DNA from: CBCPMX01 sp965120355
Lineage (GTDB): Bacteria > Bacillota > Clostridia > Oscillospirales > Oscillospiraceae
Length of the DNA: 7,935 nt
Direction: 5' to 3'
Assembly (NCBI GenBank): GCA_965120355.1
Contig: CBCPMX010000105.1
Coordinates: forward strand, 1-7,935
Shown here: in pieces, positions 1-6,320 of the stretch
Layout: the number at the start of each line of letters is the position of its first letter
Position numbering within the stretch: the first letter of the stretch is position 1
Position numbers and translations under genes: made by a program
Notes under the pieces: generated by a model
Databases searched by the model: none
Told to the model about the DNA's origin: nothing
Seen by the model: the letters and a program-made list of their open reading frames with translations, nothing else

Positions 1-87
1 AAAAAATCCATAGATGAAACGTTGCTGAACGCAAATCGTGCAAACGCACAGACCACAGGACTCGCCGTTCAGCTCTCCTTTCAAAAA

Positions 88-101
88 ATTTTCATGAAAA
101 T
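88..101. promoter_or_regulatory. 14-bp perfect palindrome, possible operator
   Basis: ATTTTCATGAAAAT equals its own reverse complement. It lies 11 nt upstream of the TTGACA box of the candidate promoter for the acyltransferase operon, a position where an activator or repressor could bind. No regulator family can be named from the motif, and an AT-rich palindrome can arise by chance. Confidence 0.35.
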
Positions 102-112
102 CTAGTTGAAAG

Positions 113-140
113 TTGACATAAAATCTGCTACCATTATTCA
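113..140 (+). promoter_or_regulatory. candidate sigma-A promoter of the acyltransferase operon
   Basis: A perfect -35 hexamer TTGACA lies at 113-118. The best-spaced -10 is TATTCA at 135-140 with a 16-nt spacer, matching the consensus at only three positions. A competing -10-like box, TAAAAT at 119-124, has no good -35 at the right distance. Use of the first pair would start the RNA near position 147 and leave a leader of about 20 nt. The -35 is convincing; the -10 is weak. Confidence 0.35.
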
Positions 141-167
141 TGCTGATCAATGTCGAGGGGTGTCGGT

Positions 168-1592
168 ATGGTATTTTCCAGCTTGATTTTTTTATACGGC
201 TATTTGCCTGTTTGTTTGATCTTGTATTTCCTTTGCAGGGGAATCCGCATGAAAAATATCATGCTGACCGTTTTGAGCCTGCTTTTTTACGCATGGGGCG
301 AGCCGGTTTATGTGTTTTTGCTGATTTTATCGGCATTTTTGAACTACATAGCCGGGCGGATCATCGGCGTCCGGCGGGGACGCGGGACAGCAAAGGCGGC
401 CATGGCTGCAATGGTTGTCATAAATCTGGGAATTCTGATCTTTTTTAAGTACACGGGATTCCTGGTAGATAATCTCAACGCTTTGACCGGCTTGCAGCTG
501 ACAGCTCCTTCGGTGGTTATGCCCATTGGCGTGTCGTTTTACACATTCCAGGCCCTGTCTTATGTGATCGATGTGTACCGGGGCAAGACAGAGGCGCAGC
601 GGTCTTTTTTGAACTTCTTGCTGTTTATCTCCCTGTTCCCGCAGTTGATTGCTGGACCGATCGTCCGATACAGTGAGGTGGAAGTGCAGATCCGGGAGCG
701 CAAGACAACAGTTCAAGGCGCGTTTTATGGAATGACCCGGTTTTGCATCGGCCTGGGGAAAAAGGTGCTGCTGGCCAACTATGCCGGCAATGTGGCGGAC
801 ACGCTGTTGGGCGGCACTCTGTCAGCTACGGCGGCAGGGGACTTCTGGTTGGGCATTGTGATGTTTTCTTTCCAGATTTATTTTGACTTTTCCGGTTATT
901 CGGATATGGCCATCGGCCTGGGGCATATTTTCGGATTTCGATACAGCGAGAACTTTAATCTGCCGTATCTGTCCAAGTCCATTTCGGAGTTCTGGCGGCG
1001 GTGGCATATTTCATTGGGCAGCTTCTTTCGGGACTATGTGTACATTCCGCTGGGCGGAAACCGCCGGCATCAGATTCTCAATCTGTTTGTCGTCTGGTTC
1101 CTGACGGGCCTGTGGCATGGCGCTAGTTGGAATTTTGTTCTGTGGGGACTGTATTTCTTCGTACTGCTGGCGCTGGAAAAGCTCTTCAGACCAGTGCTGG
1201 ACAAGGTGCCAGGGCCCATTCGCTGGTTGGTTACGATTGTGTTGGTGGAGTTCAGCTGGGTCCTGTTCTATTTCACGGATTTCACAAGACTGACCGAGGC
1301 GGTCCAGACGGCCTTCGGCCTTAACGGCGTGTCGTTCCTGTCGGCTCGGACGACGCTGGTGCTGAAAAACAACCTGTTCCTGATCCTGGTGTGCATATTG
1401 GGCAATACAGCCATTCCGCGGTTTGCGGGGATGCAGCTGCAGATTATGGCCAGTGTGCCAGGCAAGGGGCTTAAGGCCCGGGAAAACATCTATTCGGTGG
1501 CTGTGTTTGTGTTCTGCTTTGCGCTGTTGCTACTGAGCACCATTGCGCTGGTGGGGGATAGCTACAATGCGTTTCTGTACTTCCGCTATTGA
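168..1592 (+). CDS. MBOAT-family membrane O-acyltransferase (AlgI/DltB-like)
   Basis: This 474-residue polytopic membrane protein is predicted to move an acyl group, usually acetyl, from a cytoplasmic donor across the membrane for O-acylation of an exported glycan. It has the AlgI pattern throughout: a hydrophobic start MVFSSLIFLYGYLP, GPIVRYSE (163-170), YFDFSGYSDMAIGLG (238-252), EFWRRWHISLGSFFRDYVYIPLGG (274-297) and LTGLWHGASWN (312-322). H317 is the near-invariant MBOAT histidine and H280 is the second conserved one. The length is normal for AlgI relatives. The ATG at 168 is chosen over the in-frame ATG at 150 because GAGGGG (155-160) sits 7 nt before it and family members begin MVFSS. 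Gene 2, 11 nt downstream, is the typical partner. The acceptor polymer cannot be read from the sequence; a lipoteichoic-acid D-alanylation role is unlikely because no dlt genes are present. Confidence 0.95.
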   Translation: MVFSSLIFLYGYLPVCLILYFLCRGIRMKNIMLTVLSLLFYAWGEPVYVFLLILSAFLNYIAGRIIGVRRGRGTAKAAMAAMVVINLGILIFFKYTGFLVDNLNALTGLQLTAPSVVMPIGVSFYTFQALSYVIDVYRGKTEAQRSFLNFLLFISLFPQLIAGPIVRYSEVEVQIRERKTTVQGAFYGMTRFCIGLGKKVLLANYAGNVADTLLGGTLSATAAGDFWLGIVMFSFQIYFDFSGYSDMAIGLGHIFGFRYSENFNLPYLSKSISEFWRRWHISLGSFFRDYVYIPLGGNRRHQILNLFVVWFLTGLWHGASWNFVLWGLYFFVLLALEKLFRPVLDKVPGPIRWLVTIVLVEFSWVLFYFTDFTRLTEAVQTAFGLNGVSFLSARTTLVLKNNLFLILVCILGNTAIPRFAGMQLQIMASVPGKGLKARENIYSVAVFVFCFALLLLSTIALVGDSYNAFLYFRY

Positions 1593-1603
1593 CAGGTGAT
1601 GTT

Positions 1604-3067
1604 ATGAATCAAGTGAAAATTGTTTTAATGGCCTTGATGTTGGTGTGGGTGGCCGTATTTGGCGTGTACGCTCTGGTAGACGAGGATCAGGAGCGCTCCG
1701 AAGTGGAGAACCGCACTCTGACCCAGCAGCCTGCGCTTACAATGGACGCACTGCTGGATGGCAGCTATACGACAGAACTGGCTAATTACTATGCCGACCA
1801 ATTCCCGCAGCGGGAGCGGTTTATGCAGGCCAACCGGTGGCTGAACAGCTTCTATTACTATACCGGTGATGACAATACCCTGGTCATCAGCTTCAGCGGC
1901 GATGATGCGGTTCAGGGCGGCAATGAGGTGGTGCACCTGGATGGTGAGACAGCCAATGCCTCCCTGGGGGAAGAGAGCGAGACGGACGAGACGTCCACGC
2001 AGACCATTGACGCCAGCGCGGAACCTTCAGAGGAACCGGACGATGAATCAGCGGCATCACAGCAGCCGGAAGAAGAGACGGCCGGGCAGGAAGAGACGGC
2101 TACGGAGCATACCTATCCCAGTGAAGAGGATGCCTTTGTGCCCACGGACAGCAACATTCTGATTGTTGGCGACCGGGCTATGGATTTGCCGTTTGCATCC
2201 TATGACATCATTGAGCAGTATGCACAGGCTGTCAACAATATTTCCGGCGCTTTGGGTGAAGGCGTGCGGACAATTTCGCTGCTGACGCCCAATTCAGGAG
2301 AATTCTATTCGCCGGAAAGCTGGCATACGGGCAACTATAGCCAGAAAGCCATGATCGACTATTGCTATGATCTGATGAACCCCGGCGTGATTACCGTGGA
2401 CGCCTACTCCAAGCTGGATGCCCATGTAGATGAGTATATCTTCTTCCGTACGGATCATCACTGGACGGCGCTGGGCGCATACTATGCGTATACGGCCTTC
2501 TGTGAGTCTACCGGCTTCACAGCAGTCCCGCTGGAAGACTTTGAGACGGGGCGGTATGAGGAGTTTGTAGGCACCATGTATACCTATACCTCCAGCTATG
2601 CCCAGAGCCAGGTGCTGCTGGACAACCCGGACTATGTGGACTACTATCTGCCTATTGTGGAGGCACATGCCAAATATTATACTGACGCCAGCCTGGAAAA
2701 CGGGATTGCCATCAGTGTGGTGTCTACCAACGTGACCTCCTCCAACAAGTACATGTGCTTTATTTCCGGTGACACCCCCATCTGTGAGATTACCACAGAT
2801 GTCAATGGGCCCACATGTGTGGTACTGAAGGATTCCTATGGAAACGCGCTTGCACCGTTCCTGACTTCCCACTATAGTACCATCTATGTCATTGATCCTC
2901 GGGAGTTTAACCAGGAGGGCAAATCCCAGCTGGACCTGGTGGAGTTCGTCAGTGAGCATGATGTGGATGATGTTCTGATCATCAACTATCCGTTTATGAT
3001 CAACAACAAATTCTATACCCAGCTTTTAGACCGGCTGGTGACAGACCCGGAGACTTGGTATAACTAA
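1604..3067 (+). CDS. AlgX/AlgJ-like SGNH-fold 'DHHW' surface acyltransferase partner
   Basis: This 487-residue protein is probably anchored in the membrane by one helix (about residues 5-25), with the rest outside the cell. The start region (VENRTL at 34-39, then YYADQFPQRERF) is typical of DHHW proteins. FRTDHHWTALGAYYAY (281-296) matches the Asp-x-His-Trp motif of AlgX and AlgJ, and VLKDSYGNALAPFL (407-420) matches their serine block. By analogy D284, H286 and S411 would form the catalytic triad. The protein would take the acyl group from the MBOAT protein and place it on a surface polysaccharide. An acidic Ser/Thr/Glu-rich stretch (about 113-178) interrupts the region before the core and is unusual. 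The ATG at 1604 is preferred over TTG at 1589, with AGGTG (1594-1598) 5 nt upstream; the two genes are probably translationally coupled. The family is clear, the acceptor unknown. Confidence 0.9.
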   Translation: MNQVKIVLMALMLVWVAVFGVYALVDEDQERSEVENRTLTQQPALTMDALLDGSYTTELANYYADQFPQRERFMQANRWLNSFYYYTGDDNTLVISFSGDDAVQGGNEVVHLDGETANASLGEESETDETSTQTIDASAEPSEEPDDESAASQQPEEETAGQEETATEHTYPSEEDAFVPTDSNILIVGDRAMDLPFASYDIIEQYAQAVNNISGALGEGVRTISLLTPNSGEFYSPESWHTGNYSQKAMIDYCYDLMNPGVITVDAYSKLDAHVDEYIFFRTDHHWTALGAYYAYTAFCESTGFTAVPLEDFETGRYEEFVGTMYTYTSSYAQSQVLLDNPDYVDYYLPIVEAHAKYYTDASLENGIAISVVSTNVTSSNKYMCFISGDTPICEITTDVNGPTCVVLKDSYGNALAPFLTSHYSTIYVIDPREFNQEGKSQLDLVEFVSEHDVDDVLIINYPFMINNKFYTQLLDRLVTDPETWYN

Positions 3068-3083
3068 GGAACCGCTGAACAAG

Positions 3084-3097
3084 ACCCGTGCGCGGGT
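3084..3097. other. small GC-rich hairpin before the terminator
   Basis: ACCCG and CGGGT pair around a TGCG loop, 17 nt after the stop codon of gene 2. No T-run follows, so it is not a terminator itself. It could protect the 3' end of the operon RNA or simply be incidental. Confidence 0.3.
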
Positions 3098-3106
3098 GTG
3101 CCAGGT

Positions 3107-3155
3107 AAAAAACCGGCGCACTGCCGTTTCCCACAGCAATGCGCCGGTTTTTGAT
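3107..3155. terminator. bidirectional rho-independent terminator
   Basis: A 13-bp perfect inverted repeat has arms AAAAACCGGCGCA (3108-3120) and TGCGCCGGTTTTT (3140-3152) around a 19-nt loop. The GC core is followed by TTTTT on the + strand and by TTTTTT on the - strand. It lies between two convergent genes, 40 nt after the stop of gene 2 and about 10 nt past the stop of gene 3. It should therefore stop transcription from both sides. Confidence 0.93.
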
Positions 3156-3162
3156 TTCCACG

Positions 3163-5886
3163 TCAGGAGGTTTCCTCTACGATGGTAAATTCGATGGTGG
3201 TCAGAATCTGATTGTCGAAATAGACGTCGATGGTGTATACGCCCGGCTCCTGCGGCGTCCGGTCCAGACCGCCGCAGTGGATCGCACGGGTCCAAAGACC
3301 GTCCCAGGAGCGCTCGCCGGTGTAATAGTCGATGACAGTGCCCTCAGAGTTGCGTACCACATACATGGTGGAGACGGTCTTGTCGTCGCTGGAGACACCG
3401 TAGACGGCCTGAATGGCAAAGGCAATGCCTTCGCTGGGCGTGAAGGAGGTGCGCCGGGTAGCCAGGTCATTGACAGTCCAGTCCTCGTTGGTGGGTTTGA
3501 GGTACAGGGCAACGTACAGATCAGAAATTCCATAACTGGTAAACTGTTCGGCTTCCGGCGTGGACGCCTGGACAGTGTTGGTGCCCTCCAGCCCCAGCTC
3601 CTCCTTGGGTTTTACTTCAAAGGTATAAAGGCTGCCGGGAATCAGTCCAGTGATGGTGGCTTCCGTGCCGGTGACCGTCATGATGGATGGCTCCAGTTCG
3701 GAGTTTTCCAGCGCATAGGTAACGATCCATTCCTCCGGGGCCTGTACGGCGTCGATTTCCCAGGTAAGCGTGATAGTGCCTGCATCTACCACCGTGGCTG
3801 TCAGGTTCTCAATGGCGTAAGAAAGCGTGGAGAAGGTGGTGGTTACCGGCGCCAGATCCGGAAGATCGTCGCAGGAGACGGTGACGGTGTAATCTGTGTT
3901 GTATGCCAGATCCGCAAATGTGGCCGTCAGGTCCTGCGTGCTGACCTCCTGGGAGGAACCGTCGCTACCGGTACAGGTGACATGCCACGTCAGATCCTCA
4001 TAGTCGCCTACAGCGCTCCACTCCACGGTTACTTCCGTAGCGGAAGACATGACGGCTCTGGCTGCGCCCATGGTGACTGAGCGGGCTGTTGTGGCGCTGC
4101 ACTCGAGGACACCCAGCACTTCTGTGTCATCTGTGGGGGCCAGCGTGAAGAAATACGTGGTATTGGACTGCAAGCCGGTCATGCGGATTTCGTTTCCGTA
4201 GATTTCTACGGTCACCGGATCCAGATCTTCGGTGGAGTAGGTAAGCGTCCAACCGGCAGGCTCTACGCCTTCATATTCAATGGAGATCAGGGCTTCATTG
4301 GCGGAAACCTCCGTCACTTCAAAGCGGGTAACCTCTGTGGAATCCAGGGTGGAGACCACCGTGCTTTGGACACCCCGAATTTCCCGGAAGCCCACGGCTT
4401 CCACGGAGATGGTGTATTCCGTGCCGGGCTGCAGGTCGGTAAATTCATAGGTCGTGCCGGAGTATTCCTGATAGAAGGTTTCGCCGCCGCCGCTGCAGAC
4501 CACCTGATAGGAATTGTCTGCGCTGGTGGAGTTGATGGTAACGGAGATAGAGTCGGTGCTGGTGGCATAAGCCTGCATGTATTCGATCTGAATACCATAG
4601 ATGTACAGATAGTAGTACATGCCTGCCGCTGCCGCGCCCAGGATCAGGAACAGGGACAGGAGTATGGCAATCAATTTGCCATGGCCGCCGCTGTGTGTTT
4701 CAGGTCCCTCTTTGGATCTGGGGGGCGGGGCCACGGTTTCGGCCGCTTCGTCCCGGGTCATGTTATCCAACAGCTGCCGGGCTTCCGCTTCATCGGCCGA
4801 GAGAATGGGCTGGCGGCTGGTGTCCGTAAAAGCGCCAGGGGCAAAACTCTTGATGAAGTCTGCGTCCAGACTGTTGACGTCGGTAAACTGAACCGGCTCC
4901 ACGGTTTCATTGCGGGCGTCCTCCGACAGGGTCAGATCCTCGTCGAGATAAATGGGCGGGACGATCAGCTCGTCTGCCACATGGTTGCGCTTCATATACA
5001 GCACCAGGGCCTGCTTCAGTTCCGTGGGCGTCTGATACCGGTCTTCCGGCTTAAATGCGCAGGCTTTGCGGATGATTTCTGCCAACTCATAGTCGGCGTA
5101 CAGCGGCGTCGGCAGCTCCACACCATCCAGGCGCTGCTGTTCAGCCTCTTTGGCACTGGTGCGCTCATCCTCAAAGGGCGCGTGGTTGCCGTTGTAGATG
5201 CGGTAGAGGATCAGGCCCAGGGAGTAGATATCCATGGTTTCGTTGAGACAGGCCAGGGTGTTCCGCAGCTCCGGCGCAGTGTACTCTCCGACATAGCGGT
5301 CCGGCAAATAAGTGAATTTCAGCTCATCCCGACGGACGACGCCGATATCGCCCAACATGTATTGATTGTACTGGTTGATAAAAATGTTCTGGGGCTTTAC
5401 ATTGCAGTGGATCAGGCCCTCTTCCCGCAGGGCCTCCATGGCGGAGCACAGGTCCACGCTCATATTCAGTGCGCGCAGATGCGTCATGGCGCTGCGGTCG
5501 ATGAATCGCTGCAAAGAAACCACGAAGGGCATCAGCAGATAGCAGTCAAAGCCCACTGCGCCGTCCTTTGGTTCGATCTGCAAGCCCGTGTAGGTCTGGA
5601 CAAAGGGACAGCCGGACAGCTTGCCCACGTTCTCCAGCTCCGTTTTCAACTCCTCCACGGACTGTGCATAGTAGTCCTGGGCTTCTTCCTCATTGGCTAC
5701 AGCGCCGGTGTAGATCAGCGCTTCAACTTGGGTAGGGGAAGGGGGAACTGAAATGTGTTTTACGATATAGAGCCGGTCGGTCTGCGTGTTTTTTGCGGAA
5801 TAGACCGTACCGCTGGAGCCCTGTCCAATGGCTTCGCCGACGATCATATCATCGAGCAGCGGAGAAATGGCTTGAGGGTCAATCAA
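3163..5886 (-). CDS. transmembrane Ser/Thr kinase-fold protein (probable pseudokinase) with four Fn3-like extracellular repeats
   Basis: This 907-residue protein has a cytoplasmic kinase fold (about 14-298), an acidic linker (about 301-403), one membrane helix (about 404-428), four fibronectin-III-like repeats (about 440-777) and an unrecognised C-terminal domain (about 780-907). Kinase features include the glycine loop GQGSSG (21-26), the ATP lysine K43, the helix-C glutamate E83, DIG in place of DFG (180-182), APE (204-206), the helix-F aspartate D219 and R283. The catalytic loop is HCNVKPQN (160-167), so N162 replaces the catalytic aspartate of HRD and activity is doubtful. Repeat landmarks such as DLQPGTEYTISV recur at 483, 570, 658 and 746. 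The TTG start is set by AAGGAGG 8 nt upstream; the first ATG (codon 14) has no such site. There are no PASTA repeats. The layout suggests an envelope receptor or scaffold, divergent from gene 4. The fold is secure; ligand and activity are unknown. Confidence 0.92.
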   Translation of the reverse strand: MIDPQAISPLLDDMIVGEAIGQGSSGTVYSAKNTQTDRLYIVKHISVPPSPTQVEALIYTGAVANEEEAQDYYAQSVEELKTELENVGKLSGCPFVQTYTGLQIEPKDGAVGFDCYLLMPFVVSLQRFIDRSAMTHLRALNMSVDLCSAMEALREEGLIHCNVKPQNIFINQYNQYMLGDIGVVRRDELKFTYLPDRYVGEYTAPELRNTLACLNETMDIYSLGLILYRIYNGNHAPFEDERTSAKEAEQQRLDGVELPTPLYADYELAEIIRKACAFKPEDRYQTPTELKQALVLYMKRNHVADELIVPPIYLDEDLTLSEDARNETVEPVQFTDVNSLDADFIKSFAPGAFTDTSRQPILSADEAEARQLLDNMTRDEAAETVAPPPRSKEGPETHSGGHGKLIAILLSLFLILGAAAAGMYYYLYIYGIQIEYMQAYATSTDSISVTINSTSADNSYQVVCSGGGETFYQEYSGTTYEFTDLQPGTEYTISVEAVGFREIRGVQSTVVSTLDSTEVTRFEVTEVSANEALISIEYEGVEPAGWTLTYSTEDLDPVTVEIYGNEIRMTGLQSNTTYFFTLAPTDDTEVLGVLECSATTARSVTMGAARAVMSSATEVTVEWSAVGDYEDLTWHVTCTGSDGSSQEVSTQDLTATFADLAYNTDYTVTVSCDDLPDLAPVTTTFSTLSYAIENLTATVVDAGTITLTWEIDAVQAPEEWIVTYALENSELEPSIMTVTGTEATITGLIPGSLYTFEVKPKEELGLEGTNTVQASTPEAEQFTSYGISDLYVALYLKPTNEDWTVNDLATRRTSFTPSEGIAFAIQAVYGVSSDDKTVSTMYVVRNSEGTVIDYYTGERSWDGLWTRAIHCGGLDRTPQEPGVYTIDVYFDNQILTTIEFTIVEETS

Positions 5887-5894
5887 TCAAAACG

Positions 5895-5902
5895 CCTCCT
5901 TT
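5895..5902 (-). promoter_or_regulatory. ribosome binding site fixing the TTG start of gene 3
   Basis: On the - strand AAAGGAGG lies 8 nt before a TTG codon at 5886-5884. It is a near-perfect Shine-Dalgarno sequence at normal spacing and the main reason for accepting a TTG start. Another TTG just upstream (5890-5888) is out of frame. Confidence 0.8.
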
Positions 5903-5919
5903 GGAAGTGCGATATCTAC

Positions 5920-5948
5920 ATTCTATGCTATTTCAAGAAAAATTGCAA
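5920..5948 (-). promoter_or_regulatory. sigma-A-type promoter of the kinase-fold gene
   Basis: Reading the - strand, TTGCAA (5948-5943) and TAGAAT (5925-5920) are separated by exactly 17 nt and match the consensus at 4/6 and 5/6 positions. Transcription would begin near 5913, giving a leader of about 27 nt with the ribosome site inside it. Confidence 0.65.
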
Positions 5949-5962
5949 TACAAGAACGTGGA

Positions 5963-5976
5963 GAATCCAAGGATTC
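5963..5976. promoter_or_regulatory. inverted repeat upstream of the kinase promoter, possible operator
   Basis: GAATCC and GGATTC form a 6-bp inverted repeat around AA. It lies 14 nt upstream of the -35 box of the - strand promoter, a position suited to an activator. No regulator can be named. Confidence 0.3.
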
Positions 5977-6165
5977 CGCAAGGTTCCCATCGCCATTTTT
6001 TCCCTGATTCTGTATGAGTGACCCGAAGATTGACTGCTGCAGGCCAGAAAGTGCATACTGAATCGGGGATGTTTGGAAATGGGTACGGTCAAAAGGACCG
6101 CGGGGGGCTGCCTGTGGGAATATACACAGTGTTTTCTTCTTTCGCAGGGGAAATCTCGAATTTTT
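5977..6165. other. non-coding part of the divergent control region, with small inverted repeats
   Basis: I find no credible gene here. Open frames crossing it lack ribosome sites and overlap the promoters. It holds several short inverted repeats. CCCG and ATT (6022-6031, split by AAG) pair with AATCGGG (6061-6067). CGGTC and GACCG (6086-6100) pair around a 5-nt loop. CTGTG and CACAG (6112-6129) flank an 8-nt AT-rich centre. None is followed by a T-run. They could be regulator sites or part of a small RNA; the sequence does not decide. Confidence 0.4.
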
Positions 6166-6167
6166 AT

Positions 6168-6196
6168 TTGTTTTCCGTCGTAAGGGATGCTATAAT
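6168..6196 (+). promoter_or_regulatory. strong extended -10 promoter of the zinc-ribbon/BIG2 gene
   Basis: TATAAT (6191-6196) is a perfect -10 box preceded by TG at 6188-6189, the extended -10 signature. TTGTTT (6168-6173) lies 17 nt upstream as a partial -35. Transcription would begin near 6202-6203 and leave a leader of about 118 nt before the ATG at 6321, long enough to hold regulatory structure. Confidence 0.75.
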
Positions 6197-6199
6197 AGC

Positions 6200-6307
6200 A
6201 CACGGAAGCGGCCTTTTCTGATTTTGCCATTCTGCCGGCGGCCTGTGGGCATCCGGTTGAATATACTTCGGCTGCGCTGCAGCTGTGATTAAGCGGCTTT
6301 GCCGTGT
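6200..6307 (+). promoter_or_regulatory. 5' leader with a long-range closing stem
   Basis: ACACGG followed by AAGC at 6200-6209 can pair with GCTT, a TG bulge and CCGTGT at 6296-6307. This gives a 10-bp stem from about the predicted RNA start to 1 nt before the AAAGGAGG ribosome site. Palindromes GCCGGC (6234-6239) and GCTGCAGC (6276-6283) lie inside. No known riboswitch is recognised. The pairing is seen in the sequence; any regulatory role is inference. Confidence 0.35.
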
Positions 6308-6320
6308 AAAGGAGGAACCT

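Noticed and set aside
150..167. Upstream ATG at 150 as the start of gene 1
   Set aside because: The GAGGGG ribosome site lies between this ATG and the one at 168, and family members begin at MVFSS, so the later start fits better.
2294..2959. 221-codon open frame on the - strand opposite gene 2
   Set aside because: It is antisense to the DHHW core and has no family resemblance.
3064..3082. Sequence after gene 2 resembling an insertion-sequence end
   Set aside because: No matching inverted copy, target duplication or transposase is present, so the resemblance is not evidence of a mobile element.
3139..4080. 313-codon open frame on the + strand
   Set aside because: It begins inside the terminator hairpin and runs antisense to the Fn3-like repeats. 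It has no ribosome site and no recognisable protein pattern.
4366..5751. 461-codon open frame on the + strand opposite the kinase gene
   Set aside because: It lies wholly antisense to a well-supported kinase domain and has no ribosome site or domain signature. Its length follows from the GC-rich codon bias of the real gene.
5928..6230. 100-codon - strand frame in the divergent control region
   Set aside because: It covers both predicted promoters, has no ribosome site before its ATG, and gives a composition unlike the neighbouring proteins.
6285..6320. Upstream GTG at 6285 as the start of gene 4
   Set aside because: It would place the AAAGGAGG site inside the coding region; the ATG at 6321 has that site 5 nt upstream.
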